64,000 nt of DNA from assembly GCF_017876155.1 (NCBI RefSeq), contig NZ_JAGINP010000020.1, positions 1-64,000 of the forward strand, in the 5' to 3' direction. This stretch comes from Azospirillum rugosum (GTDB lineage Bacteria; Pseudomonadota; Alphaproteobacteria; Azospirillales; Azospirillaceae). The notes under the pieces were generated by a model. The model was not told the origin of the DNA and searched no databases. It saw nothing but the letters and a program-made list of their open reading frames with translations. Below, in pieces: positions 23,995 to 32,313 of this stretch. The translations under genes were made by a program, and so were the position numbers. Numbering within the stretch: the stretch's first letter is position 1; each line of letters begins with the position of its first letter.

Positions 23995-24999
23995 TTACCA
24001 CGTCGACACCGGGCTCGGGTCGCCGTGGGCGCCGGCCGCGGGTTCGTGGTGGGCAAGCCAGCGTTCGGCCTCCAGCGCGGCCATGCAGCCCATGCCGGCG
24101 GCGGTGACCGCCTGGCGGAAGACCTTGTCCTTCACGTCGCCGGCGGCGAAGACGCCGGGGATGTCCGTGGCGGTCGAGTCGGGCGCGGTGAGGATGTAGC
24201 CCGCCTCGTCCATCTTGACCTTGCCCTTGAAGACGGCCGTGGCCGGCTCGTGGCCGATGGCGACGAAGACGCCGGCCACGGGGATCACGCGCTCCTCGCC
24301 GGTCTTCACGTTCTTGATGCGCACGCCGGTGACGCCGCGCGGGTTGCCCATGGACCCGTCGCCCTCGCCGACGATCTCCTCCACCACGCTGTCCCAGACC
24401 ACCTCGACCTTCGGGTTGCGGAACAGGCGGTCCTGCATGATCCGCTCCGCCCGGAAGCTGTCGCGGCGGTGGATGACCGTGACCTTGGAGGCGTGGTTGG
24501 TCAGGTACAGCGCCTCCTCCACGGCCGAGTTGCCGCCGCCGATCACGGCGATCTCCTTGCCGCGGAAGAAGAAGCCGTCGCAGGTGGCGCAGGCCGACAC
24601 GCCGAAGCCGCGGTAGATCTCCTCGCTGGAGATGCCGAGCCAGCGGGCCTGGGCGCCGGTGGCGATGATGACGCTGTCGGCGGTGTAGGTGTCGCCCGAG
24701 TCGCCCTTGGCGACGAAGGGGCGCTGGGTGAAGTCCACGTCGACGATCAGGTCGAAGACCATCTTGGTCCCGACATGCTCCGCCTGCTTCTGCATCTGCT
24801 CCATCAGCCAGGGGCCCTGGATGGGATCGGCGAAGCCGGGATAGTTCTCGACGTCCGTCGTGATCATGAGCTGCCCGCCCGGCTGCATCCCCTGGACCAT
24901 GAGCGGCTGCAGGTTCGCGCGCGCCGCGTAGATGGCCGCCGTGTAGCCGGCCGGGCCGGCGCCGATGATGAGGACTTTGGTGTGATGGGTGGTGGGCAT
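23995..24999 (-). CDS. trxB: thioredoxin reductase
   Basis: A 334-residue FAD-containing reductase that passes NADPH electrons to thioredoxin. It shows FAD-binding VLIIGAGPAGYTAAIYAARA (9-28), the redox disulfide C137-A-T-C140 in SACATCDG, NADPH-binding VIGGGNSAVEEALYL, and the C-terminal FAD motif GVFAAGDVKDKVFRQAVTAAGMG. Length is normal. The ATG at 24999 gives the standard N-terminus. The open frame extends 30 codons upstream without protein character. It follows the 647-aa-class hypothetical gene by 25 bp on the same strand, so the two may be cotranscribed. Confidence 0.95.
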   Translation of the reverse strand: MPTTHHTKVLIIGAGPAGYTAAIYAARANLQPLMVQGMQPGGQLMITTDVENYPGFADPIQGPWLMEQMQKQAEHVGTKMVFDLIVDVDFTQRPFVAKGDSGDTYTADSVIIATGAQARWLGISSEEIYRGFGVSACATCDGFFFRGKEIAVIGGGNSAVEEALYLTNHASKVTVIHRRDSFRAERIMQDRLFRNPKVEVVWDSVVEEIVGEGDGSMGNPRGVTGVRIKNVKTGEERVIPVAGVFVAIGHEPATAVFKGKVKMDEAGYILTAPDSTATDIPGVFAAGDVKDKVFRQAVTAAGMGCMAALEAERWLAHHEPAAGAHGDPSPVSTW

Positions 25000-25024
25000 C
25001 GCTCTGTCCGTCAGAATCTCTTGA

Positions 25025-26959
25025 TTAGAAGCCGAACATATGGTCGAGGCTGAACGCTCCGTCATCGGCGCTGCCGGCGAGGCAGCCATGATAGCCGAAC
25101 AGGCGGCAGGTCGTGTCGCGGATCAGCACATAGGCGTGGTCGCCCGCGGCCAAGCGCTCGGCCTCGGTGAAGGTGTCGCGGGTGCGGAAATGGTGCGACC
25201 CGCCGCAGGGGATGGCGATCCGCCGCCGCACGATCTCGACGCCGTCGCGCCGGGTCAGCACCAGCTGCGTGTCCGACGTGGGGTGCCAGGGGGTGGAGGC
25301 CGGGTAGATCAGGTGGCAGAAGGTGTCCCAGGGCGCCGTCCCCACCCGCAGGAACAGGCGGGTCGACAGGCCCGGGGGGTGGCCGTGGTAGCTCTGCGGC
25401 TCGTCCCGGTAGGTCAGCGCCGTGTTGAAGATGTGGCTGCCGAAGCTGGTTTCCGCGATGTGGCCGCTGCGCAGGTCCTCGTAGCGGACCAGCGCGTGCA
25501 GCCAGCCGTCGGCCTCCTGACCGGCCTCGAAGTCGTAGAGCAGCTCCACATGGCCCCAGCCCTCCGGGAAGCTGGCACCGGAGGCCAAATATTCTGAAAT
25601 GAGCCCGGTGACGTCCAGCGCCACGCTGTCGGAGCGCTTCAGGGCGCCGAAGCGGTGGCGGGCGACCTCCTGCCCCCGGGCGTCGTAGACGACCGCCTGC
25701 ACGGGCAGGGTCTGCTGCCCGGTGCTCATCGGGGTGGGCAGCAGGATGGTGCGCCAGCGGTCCGGCGGCAGCAGCGGGGCCGGCAGGATGTGGCCCTTGC
25801 CCAGAAGGCCGCCGGTGAGAGTCGGCAGCTTCGGGTCGGGCTTCAGGTCGGTGCGCTCCACGTTGGCGTGGGCGATGCGGCGGCGGCCATTGGTGGAGAC
25901 CACCTCGTAGCGCGGGCGTACGAAATGCTTGCCGGCCTGCACCTCGAACTGCTGCGGCCAGCGCGCGCCGGGGAACAGGTCGCGCGTGTCGATGGCGACG
26001 GTGGCGAAGGGGCCGACCGTCCGGTCGAGCCGGCAGACCTCATTGGTGCCCATCAGGTTCAGCCCGACGGCGCCGGCCGGGATGGGGGTGGGATGGCTGT
26101 TCTGCACCCACAGCAGGACGCGCTCGTCCTCCTTCGGGGCGGGCAGGCCGGCGTAGAACTCGGCCGGCCAGGCGTTGGCGTCGTGGGTGCAGGACAGCTC
26201 GGCCGGGCTGTCGCCATAGGTGTCCAGCGCGTACTTCACCACGTCGTGGCCGGCCGCGCCGATGATGTGCAGGAACAGGGAGCCGCAGAAGTCGCCCAGG
26301 CCGAAGCGGGCGCGCACGGTGCGGCTGTCGATCACCACCGTGCCGTTGGCCGGCGGCATCGGCTCCATCCACTCGGCCAGCGTGGCGCCGTCCGCGTCCA
26401 GCAGGCGTGCCCACAGCCGCGCGGCCTTGGCGCCGTAGTTGGACCAGTAGTTGGCGGAGACGACGCGCGTGTGCTGGCCCCTCTCGTCGCGCAGCCAGGC
26501 GAAGTTGGTCGCCCAGTTGAACTTCGACAGGTAATGGGCGGAATCGGTCAGCATGTCCTCGGGGATGCGCATGTCGTCCAGCGAGACGACCCGCATGCCG
26601 GCCGGGATCAGGTGGGCGATGTGCCCCTCCAGCCGCTGGCTGTCGAAGGCCACGATGAACAGGGTCGCCGCACCGCTCGAAGGCAGGTCGGTCACCGGCT
26701 GGGCGGCGTGTCCGAACACTTCCGTCCCCACGGCGTCGACGTCCTGGACGAACACGCCGCGGACCGGGATGCCGGACAGGTCGTAGAACTCCGCCAGCCC
26801 GCGCGCCAGCCCCAGCGGGTCGTAGACGGCCACCGGTCCGCCGGCCGCCAGCCGGGCCACGAGCGCCGCCGCCTTGGGCGCGGCCAGGGGATGGCCGACC
26901 GCCTTGAAGAAGCTGGAACCGCCGGTGACGTTCGAAAAGGTCTCGATCCGAAGAGGCAT
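25025..26959 (-). CDS. large hypothetical protein (644 aa)
   Basis: A soluble protein without signal peptide or membrane segments. I do not recognise a named family. The N-terminal roughly 200 residues look Rossmann-like (GPVAVYDPLGLARGLAEFY, then ATLFIVAFDSQRLEGHIAHL). The rest is beta-rich with many aromatic residues and His/Cys patches, for example the HDANAWPAEFYAG segment and IPCGGSHHFRTRD. The end is CRLFGYHGCLAGSADDGAFS. It stands directly upstream of trxB and in the same direction as the oxygenase and ELM1-like genes further upstream. The ATG at 26959 is preferred over a GTG three codons earlier. A role in surface-glycan or secondary metabolism would be only a guess. Confidence 0.6.
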   Translation of the reverse strand: MPLRIETFSNVTGGSSFFKAVGHPLAAPKAAALVARLAAGGPVAVYDPLGLARGLAEFYDLSGIPVRGVFVQDVDAVGTEVFGHAAQPVTDLPSSGAATLFIVAFDSQRLEGHIAHLIPAGMRVVSLDDMRIPEDMLTDSAHYLSKFNWATNFAWLRDERGQHTRVVSANYWSNYGAKAARLWARLLDADGATLAEWMEPMPPANGTVVIDSRTVRARFGLGDFCGSLFLHIIGAAGHDVVKYALDTYGDSPAELSCTHDANAWPAEFYAGLPAPKEDERVLLWVQNSHPTPIPAGAVGLNLMGTNEVCRLDRTVGPFATVAIDTRDLFPGARWPQQFEVQAGKHFVRPRYEVVSTNGRRRIAHANVERTDLKPDPKLPTLTGGLLGKGHILPAPLLPPDRWRTILLPTPMSTGQQTLPVQAVVYDARGQEVARHRFGALKRSDSVALDVTGLISEYLASGASFPEGWGHVELLYDFEAGQEADGWLHALVRYEDLRSGHIAETSFGSHIFNTALTYRDEPQSYHGHPPGLSTRLFLRVGTAPWDTFCHLIYPASTPWHPTSDTQLVLTRRDGVEIVRRRIAIPCGGSHHFRTRDTFTEAERLAAGDHAYVLIRDTTCRLFGYHGCLAGSADDGAFSLDHMFGF

Positions 26960-27127
26960 GGGACGCACGCGATGAGAGAACAGAACGGACGGGTTATAGC
27001 CGTTCGATTATGGGTGCAACAGCGAATTGTCCGAGCAACCCCGTGGGAAAAGCGGGATTCCGGGGGCGAAGCGTCGATTTTTCTCACTGTTTCTTCGGAG
27101 GAAAGGCCCTGCTGTCCTGCCCCGCTG

Positions 27128-27442
27128 TCACCGGCCCTGGGCGATCAGCGCGTCAAGCGCCGCGATGACCTGGATGTGCTCGCGATCCAGGCTGGCGACC
27201 GGCGGGCCGAGCACCCTCGCCGGAACGGTTGCGGTCTGCAGCGGGTTCATGATCACCCCGGTTCCTTCAACGACGAACTCCGGATTCAGCAGCTTGTCGC
27301 GGTATCGAACCTCGCTGGCCAGCACCAGGGGGACGACGACGCGATCCGTCGTGTCCTCCCAACGGTTGCTTTGCACGACCAGAAGGTAGGGGATCGCGCC
27401 CCGGGTGCGGCCCGGATTGCGGTGTACGTCGAACTGCGCCAT
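27128..27442 (-). CDS. ccdB: CcdB-type toxin
   Basis: A 104-residue toxin of the CcdB family, which poisons DNA gyrase. Typical features are the start MAQFDVHRNPGRTRGAIPYL, the central YLLVVQSNRWEDTTDRVVVPLV, and the C-terminus HIQVIAALDALIAQGR. The last residues contact gyrase in the F-plasmid protein, which ends in W-G-R-I. Here the end is Q-G-R, a small variation. Its ATG overlaps the stop codon of the antitoxin gene by one base (TGATG), ensuring coupled translation. Confidence 0.9.
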   Translation of the reverse strand: MAQFDVHRNPGRTRGAIPYLLVVQSNRWEDTTDRVVVPLVLASEVRYRDKLLNPEFVVEGTGVIMNPLQTATVPARVLGPPVASLDREHIQVIAALDALIAQGR

Positions 27443-27735
27443 CAGCGGCCGTCGCCGTCCGGCATGTAATCCTGGTTCCACTCGTCGGCAAACCGCCCGC
27501 ACCGTTCGTCGAACTCCCTCCAGGCCGCGGCCACTTTTGCGCGGTGTTCCCGATCCTCGTCCCGCTTCCGCCGTTCCGCCTGCAGCCAGTCGGCCAGCAG
27601 CGCCTCGATGGTGCCGGACAGATTGTCGGTGTGGGACTGGGCGGCGTGCAGCAGATCCTCGTTGAGGGTGATGTTGATGCGCTTCTTGGACGCGGTGACG
27701 TCGTAGCCGGCGCTGGTTCTCCGCATATGGCTCAT
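27442..27735 (-). CDS. ccdA: CcdA-type antitoxin
   Basis: A 97-residue antitoxin. Residues about 16-50 form a ribbon-helix-helix DNA-binding segment (KKRINITLNEDLLHAAQSH), and the acidic C-terminus with REFDERCGRFADEWNQDY wraps the toxin. CcdA/CcdB complexes repress their own promoter, which should lie just upstream of 27735. A GAGGTGG ribosome-binding site supports the start. The gene pair stands between two unrelated chromosomal genes, so it is a chromosomally resident module. Confidence 0.9.
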   Translation of the reverse strand: MSHMRRTSAGYDVTASKKRINITLNEDLLHAAQSHTDNLSGTIEALLADWLQAERRKRDEDREHRAKVAAAWREFDERCGRFADEWNQDYMPDGDGR

Positions 27736-27868
27736 GCACCACCTCGCTGTTGCGTGTGTATGGTGATGTGTATGAGCCGGGATGGCAACGGTGTTCTTTC
27801 AGCGGAACAGGCAACGAAAAAGACCGACCTGCGCGGGACGGCCCTTCACCTTCACGGGTTCGCCCGGC

Positions 27869-28501
27869 TCAGTAGCTCTTCTGCTCGATGCCCAGCGTGT
27901 TCTTGGCCCAGGCGCCGACGCGGTGGCGCCATTGCTCGTGCCAGATGTAGACGCTGTTCTTCACCCAGTTCATCTGCACGGCGCGGCGCTGGCCCTCGAA
28001 GGGGTAGTGGCCGTGCCAGGAGGTGTCGGACCGGCGGAAGCACATCAGCGTGCCTTCGTCCGGCGGGACCTCCGCGGCGTAGTCCTCCAGGTCCTGCGAG
28101 CGCAGGACGCGCAGCCGGCCGCCCGAGGCCTCCCACGGCGGGTTCATGTAGAGCAGCACGGTGACGATCTTGCTGGCCGAGTCCGGGTGGATCTTGCCGT
28201 CGGTCGGCCGGCACATGCCGCGGGCGGTGAACATGGTCGGGTACTTCGACAGGTCGATGCCGAACTTCTCCGAGAAGGCCTTGCAGACCTCCGTGCCCTT
28301 CAGCTCCTCGATCAGCGCGTCGAAGGTCGGCCCCTGCGGGAAGACGCCGAGCGGGATGGATCCCGGCTTGTCGACCTTGGGATAGTCGCGGTGCAGCGCC
28401 TCCAGATGCTCCTTCTTCACGAAGCCCGGAACGCAGAGGAAGTCGAACGGATCGTGCTGCAGCGGGGTGGCCCGGAACTTGTCCAGATCGAGCATGGACA
28501 T
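27869..28501 (-). CDS. 2OG-Fe(II) oxygenase (first of tandem pair)
   Basis: A 210-residue protein with a double-stranded beta-helix pattern. The metal-binding H-x-D lies in GKIHPDSASKIVTVLLYMN, and the distal His is in SDTSWHGHYPFEGQRRAVQMNW with the 2OG-binding Arg about ten residues on. Family members hydroxylate protein, lipid or small-molecule substrates using 2-oxoglutarate and O2. The ATG at 28501 is chosen because TGGAGA precedes it. A start eight codons upstream is possible. It lies 24 bp downstream of a second, different 2OG oxygenase, so the two are cotranscribed and probably act on the same pathway. Confidence 0.75.
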   Translation of the reverse strand: MSMLDLDKFRATPLQHDPFDFLCVPGFVKKEHLEALHRDYPKVDKPGSIPLGVFPQGPTFDALIEELKGTEVCKAFSEKFGIDLSKYPTMFTARGMCRPTDGKIHPDSASKIVTVLLYMNPPWEASGGRLRVLRSQDLEDYAAEVPPDEGTLMCFRRSDTSWHGHYPFEGQRRAVQMNWVKNSVYIWHEQWRHRVGAWAKNTLGIEQKSY

Positions 28502-28525
28502 GGCAGGGTTCTCCAGAACGGGCAA

Positions 28526-29182
28526 TCAGGTGATGGGCGCGTCGGGGAAGGCCAGTTCGTGGCGGGCGCGCCATTCCGGGCCGACGTAGTTCACGATGAT
28601 CGACTTGCGCACGCCGTTGATCGGGCGCTTGGCGAAGCCGTGCCACGTGTTGGTGCCCGGGATGAAGATCAACCCTTCGTTGAAGGCGTAGGGCGCGCGG
28701 GCGACGATGGTCTTCGTCTCGTCCAACACGTCGGTGCCCCAATCCTCGCAGTCCGGTCCCTTCGAGAGATAAATCAGCATCGTGTATTTCTTGACGCCGA
28801 TGTCGGTGTGCGGTTCCAGCCAGAAGCCGTCGGTGTCCTGGCAGTATTCGATGCGCAGCGACGTGCCGGACAGGTCCACGCCGCAGGTGCGCTGGATGGC
28901 GTCGGTGACGTCGCGGCTCTGGAACGCTTCGGCGACCGCGGCGCAGACCGGGTGCCTGGCCTGGTTCTCCGCGCCGAAGTAGGTGCGCGACGCGTTGTTC
29001 GTCTCGCGCTTGCCATAGGTCTCCTGAACCGTCGGCGGCGCCCAGGGCAGGGCCGCGATGCCGTCGGCCGCGTCCTCCGGCAGGGCCTGGGACAACAGCC
29101 AATGGTTGTACGGCTCGGGGGACAGCCGGCTGTTGTCCAGGCAGCGGAGGAAGCTCTGGCGCACGGCGCTCGACGAAGTCAT
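28526..29182 (-). CDS. 2OG-Fe(II) oxygenase (second of tandem pair)
   Basis: A 218-residue protein. The metal site is read in LEPHTDIGVKKYTMLIYLS (H-x-D) and NTWHGFAKRPINGVRKSIIV (distal His and 2OG-binding Arg). The N-terminal half (PYNHWLLSQALPEDAADGI) resembles members found in polysaccharide and glycosyltransferase clusters. It is the upstream gene of a two-gene unit and is only distantly related to its partner. The upstream ELM1-like gene lies on the same strand 164 bp away. Substrate is unknown. Confidence 0.75.
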   Translation of the reverse strand: MTSSSAVRQSFLRCLDNSRLSPEPYNHWLLSQALPEDAADGIAALPWAPPTVQETYGKRETNNASRTYFGAENQARHPVCAAVAEAFQSRDVTDAIQRTCGVDLSGTSLRIEYCQDTDGFWLEPHTDIGVKKYTMLIYLSKGPDCEDWGTDVLDETKTIVARAPYAFNEGLIFIPGTNTWHGFAKRPINGVRKSIIVNYVGPEWRARHELAFPDAPIT

Positions 29183-29346
29183 GGGAAGATGTCCATGGTG
29201 ATCAAACGGTCAACTGCCCACGGTTATGGCACGATCACCGGGCGAAAGGAACGGCGACGCGGCGCGCCGGGCGGGCGGAATCTGGTGATACCACCGCCCT
29301 GCGGTGACGTGTCGCGGCCCCCTTGGACACCCGCCCGGCATCGCCA

Positions 29347-30396
29347 TCAACGCCCCATCCTGGCGCGGTGCGCCGCCAGCTGCTGCCGGAGTTCCTCGGC
29401 CACGATGCGGGTCTCGTCCATCGGCGTGTAGGTCCAGCGGTCCAGCTCCCCGGTGAAGGGACGGGTTATGGCGTCCTGGTAGAGGCCGTCGTGGAAGGCG
29501 CGGAACTTGGGCGAGCCGCCGTCCAGCTCGATCACGTAGACCGGCTTGCCGGTGGAGCAGGCCTCCGACGTCATGGAGACGCTGTCGCAGGTCACCACCA
29601 CCACGTCCGCCAGCCCCAGATAGGCGAAGTAGGGGTTCTCGCCGGTGCCGTCCCACACCTCCGCCGGCAGGTCGCGCAGGCGGGCGCGCAGGATGGCCTC
29701 GTTGTCGGCGCCGGTGCGGCGCGACGGGGTCACCATCAGGCCGGCGCCGTGCTGCCGGGCGAGATCCGCCAGCTTTTCCGCGACGTCGCCCATGATGGTC
29801 GGGGTCAGGGCGTAGACGCCGTTGTTGCCGCCGATCAGCACGGCCACGCGCGGGTGCGGCAGGTGGGCGAGGCGGGGGGCGTGGCGCTCCGCCGCGTCGG
29901 CGAGGATCCGCGGCGTGACCCGGTGCAGGGCGCCGCGGGTGACCATGACGTTCGGGCCGCGCAGCCGGTCGTGGCGCGGCACCACCACCATGTCGAAATG
30001 GCGCGGGCTGATCATCGGGTCCTGGATCTGCACGGTGAAGGTGCGGCCGGCGGACGCCTTGCGGACCGCCAGCGAGGGGGCGATGGCCCGCCGCCCGGTG
30101 CCGATCAGCAGGTCCGGCCAGGGCGGCTCGATCGGGTCGCCGTTGGGGCCGGCGGCGAAGCGGTTGCCCACCCGCAGATAGGGGCTGAGCTGGCGCCAGG
30201 GGCTGCGCAGCTGGACGCGCTTGACCACCGGCGTGAGGCCCAGGGCCTCCGCAAGGCCGAGGCACTGGTTCTCCATGCCGGGCTTGCCGTCGGTGACGAC
30301 CCAGCAGGTCAGGGACTCGGACAGGCGGGGCGCCGCGGCGCGCGGGGCAGGCGCTTCGGAAGCGGAGGTCGACGGCCCGGGAATCGTAGAATGCAT
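29347..30396 (-). CDS. ELM1/GtrOC1-type protein (mitochondrial-fission ELM1 family)
   Basis: A 349-residue protein. The pattern matches the family: CWVVTDGKPGMENQCLGLAEAL, WPDLLIGTGRRAIAPSLAVRK, QIQDPMISPRHFDMVVVPRHDRL and DVVVVTCDSVSMTSEACSTGKPVYV. The fold is glycosyltransferase-like (GT-B). Bacterial relatives are often placed near lipopolysaccharide genes, and the plant homologue ELM1 acts in mitochondrial division. The true enzymatic role is not established. The first roughly 25 residues are low-complexity (Pro/Ala/Ser). The ATG at 30396 is my choice. An upstream frame is open to 30438. It is divergent from the Lrp/AsnC regulator. Confidence 0.8.
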   Translation of the reverse strand: MHSTIPGPSTSASEAPAPRAAAPRLSESLTCWVVTDGKPGMENQCLGLAEALGLTPVVKRVQLRSPWRQLSPYLRVGNRFAAGPNGDPIEPPWPDLLIGTGRRAIAPSLAVRKASAGRTFTVQIQDPMISPRHFDMVVVPRHDRLRGPNVMVTRGALHRVTPRILADAAERHAPRLAHLPHPRVAVLIGGNNGVYALTPTIMGDVAEKLADLARQHGAGLMVTPSRRTGADNEAILRARLRDLPAEVWDGTGENPYFAYLGLADVVVVTCDSVSMTSEACSTGKPVYVIELDGGSPKFRAFHDGLYQDAITRPFTGELDRWTYTPMDETRIVAEELRQQLAAHRARMGR

Positions 30397-30495
30397 GGTC
30401 TCACGGATTGTTTCGGGGTGCGGCTGGTCGTCGCGCACCGGTCAGAGGCGCGCGGAATGGTGAATTTTCCGCTTACGCCGCTTCGGGTTTCTTGC

Positions 30496-30524
30496 TTGGC
30501 GTGGGTGCCTACACCGTGTAATAT
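30496..30524 (+). promoter_or_regulatory. probable sigma-70 promoter of the Lrp/AsnC gene
   Basis: TTGGCG (30496-30501) and TAATAT (30519-30524) are spaced 17 bp apart, 38 bp before the ATG. It lies in the gap divergent from the ELM1-like gene. No obvious autoregulatory palindrome is seen. Confidence 0.45.
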
Positions 30525-30562
30525 CCTTTCTTCAAATCACCCCCGGAGCTACCGAGTAAACC

Positions 30563-31117
30563 ATGCGGCGGGTCAAACTCGACCGAATTGACCGGCGCAT
30601 TTTGCGTGACCTGCAAAATGACGGCCGGATGACGAACGTAGAGCTCGCGCGGCGTGCCGGCATTTCCGCCCCACCCTGCCTGCGGCGCGTCCGCGCCCTG
30701 GAGGAGGCGGGCTTCATCCGCGGCTACCACGCCGACATCAATCCCGACGCGCTCGGGTTCGGTGTCACCGTGTTCGCCCAGGTTGGGTTGTCGAGCCAGG
30801 CTGAAGCGGACCTAAAGAAGTTCGAGGAACTCGTCAACTCCTGGCCCATGGTGCGCGAATGCAACATGCTCGCCGGCGAGTACGACTTCCTGCTGAAGAT
30901 CGTGGCGGAAGACTGGGACGACTACCAGCGTTTCCTGACGACGAAGCTGACGGCGGCGCCCAATGTGGCGCACGTGAAGTCGGCCCTGTCGATCCGCACG
31001 TCCAAGCACACGCCCGGCGTTCCGATCGACGTCGACTCCCCCGACATCCCCGAGTCGCTGGAGGATGACGAGGACGAGGACGACGACGAGACCACGGCTC
31101 GGATGGCGCGCCGGTAA
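30563..31117 (+). CDS. Lrp/AsnC family transcriptional regulator
   Basis: A 184-residue regulator. The N-terminal winged helix is LDRIDRRILRDLQNDGRMTN, then VELARRAGISAPPCLRRVRALEEAGFI. The C-terminal RAM/AsnC ligand domain is GVTVFAQVGL, then CNMLAGEYDFLLKIVAEDW. About 25 acidic residues (PESLEDDEDEDDDE) then extend past the normal end, where family members stop at about 160. The acidic tail is unusual and could modulate DNA binding or contacts. The effector is probably an amino acid. A strong terminator follows the gene, so it is a single-gene unit. Confidence 0.9.
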   Translation: MRRVKLDRIDRRILRDLQNDGRMTNVELARRAGISAPPCLRRVRALEEAGFIRGYHADINPDALGFGVTVFAQVGLSSQAEADLKKFEELVNSWPMVRECNMLAGEYDFLLKIVAEDWDDYQRFLTTKLTAAPNVAHVKSALSIRTSKHTPGVPIDVDSPDIPESLEDDEDEDDDETTARMARR

Positions 31118-31146
31118 CGGCGGCGCCCTGGCTCCAGTGGATGCGG

Positions 31147-31180
31147 AAGGGACGGCCTGCGATGCGGCCGTCCCTTTTTT
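31147..31180 (+). terminator. Rho-independent terminator after the Lrp/AsnC gene
   Basis: Stem GGGACGGCC/GGCCGTCCC with a short loop, followed by six T, 30 bp after the stop codon. Confidence 0.88.
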
Positions 31181-31368
31181 GTCGCCTCCCATGCGCCATC
31201 CCATGTTGGCCGGGCGGCGACTTCCGCTCTATTTTTGTCACCGCCGCCGCGGCGTCCGATGATGCGCCGCGCATGGCATGTGGTCGCCCAGCACAGAGGG
31301 GCGGCCTGTTTTCCACACGCGATGGTGCTAAACTCGGCGGCATCGCTGTCCGGAACCGGGAGACGTCG

Positions 31369-32301
31369 ATGCCCTTTCCCTTCTGCCGTACCGGCCTGAC
31401 TGGCACTGGTCTGACTGGCAAGGGCCTGACCGGCGCCGCCCTGTTCAGCGCGGGGCTGCTCGCCGCGCTGACGCTGGGCGCCCCGCAAGGCGCGCGGGCC
31501 GCGACCGCCGGCCTGCACGCGGAAGAGATCGTGCGCTTTCCCTCCCAGGACGGCGACCTGACGGGGGCGGTGCCCACCGCGCTGACCGGCCGCTTCCTGC
31601 GCCCGACCGGCGCCGGCCCGTACCCGACGGTGGTCCTGCTGCACGGCTGCGCCGGCCTGTACAACAAGAACGGCCGGGTGTCCGCCCGGCACTTGGACTG
31701 GGCGCTGACCCTGCGCGACCAGGGCTACGCGGTGCTGATGGTCGACAGCTTCGGCCCGCGCGGCATCGACCAGGTCTGCACCCACACGGAGCGCGCCGTC
31801 CGCGCGACGGTGGAGCGCAAGCGCGACGCCTGGGCGGCGCTGGCCTACCTGAAGAACCGCAAGGACGTGGACGACGACCGGATCGCCGTCATGGGCTGGT
31901 CGCAGGGGGCCGGCACCGTGCTGGCCGCCTACGGGCCGGGCGGGAAGGGGGCCGGCTACCGCGCCGCCATCGCCCTGTATCCGGGCTGCCGCACGCCGCT
32001 GAAGGACGCCAACTGGCAGCCGGAAGGGCCGCTCCTCATGCTGCTGGGCGGCAAGGACGAGTGGACCCCGCCGGAGCCCTGCCTGGAGCTGGCCAAGCGC
32101 GACCCCGTGAAGGAGCGGACGGAGGTCGTCGTCTACCCGGACGCCCACCACGGCTTCGACCTGCCGTCCTCGCCGCTGCACAAGCGGACCAACCTGCCCA
32201 CCGCCCCGGCGGGGGAGGCGACGGTCGGCACCAACGAGACCGCGCGCCAGGACGCCATCGCGCGGGTCAGCGCCTTCCTTCAGGAACGGCTGCGCGGCTG
32301 A
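31369..32301 (+). CDS. exported dienelactone-hydrolase-like alpha/beta hydrolase
   Basis: A 310-residue protein. A signal peptide covers residues 1-45 and includes a short internal repeat (TGLTG/TGLTG/KGLTG) before the hydrophobic core, ending ARAATAG. The hydrolase part shows VVLLHGCAGLYNKNG, the nucleophile Ser in GWSQGAG, Asp in LGGKDEWTPP and His in DAHHGFD, a complete triad. Classical dienelactone hydrolases use Cys. The Ser variant fits other members of the family acting as periplasmic esterases. The ATG at 31369 is chosen because the signal peptide begins there. Substrate is unknown. Confidence 0.85.
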   Translation: MPFPFCRTGLTGTGLTGKGLTGAALFSAGLLAALTLGAPQGARAATAGLHAEEIVRFPSQDGDLTGAVPTALTGRFLRPTGAGPYPTVVLLHGCAGLYNKNGRVSARHLDWALTLRDQGYAVLMVDSFGPRGIDQVCTHTERAVRATVERKRDAWAALAYLKNRKDVDDDRIAVMGWSQGAGTVLAAYGPGGKGAGYRAAIALYPGCRTPLKDANWQPEGPLLMLLGGKDEWTPPEPCLELAKRDPVKERTEVVVYPDAHHGFDLPSSPLHKRTNLPTAPAGEATVGTNETARQDAIARVSAFLQERLRG

Positions 32302-32313
32302 GATCGGCAGCCG

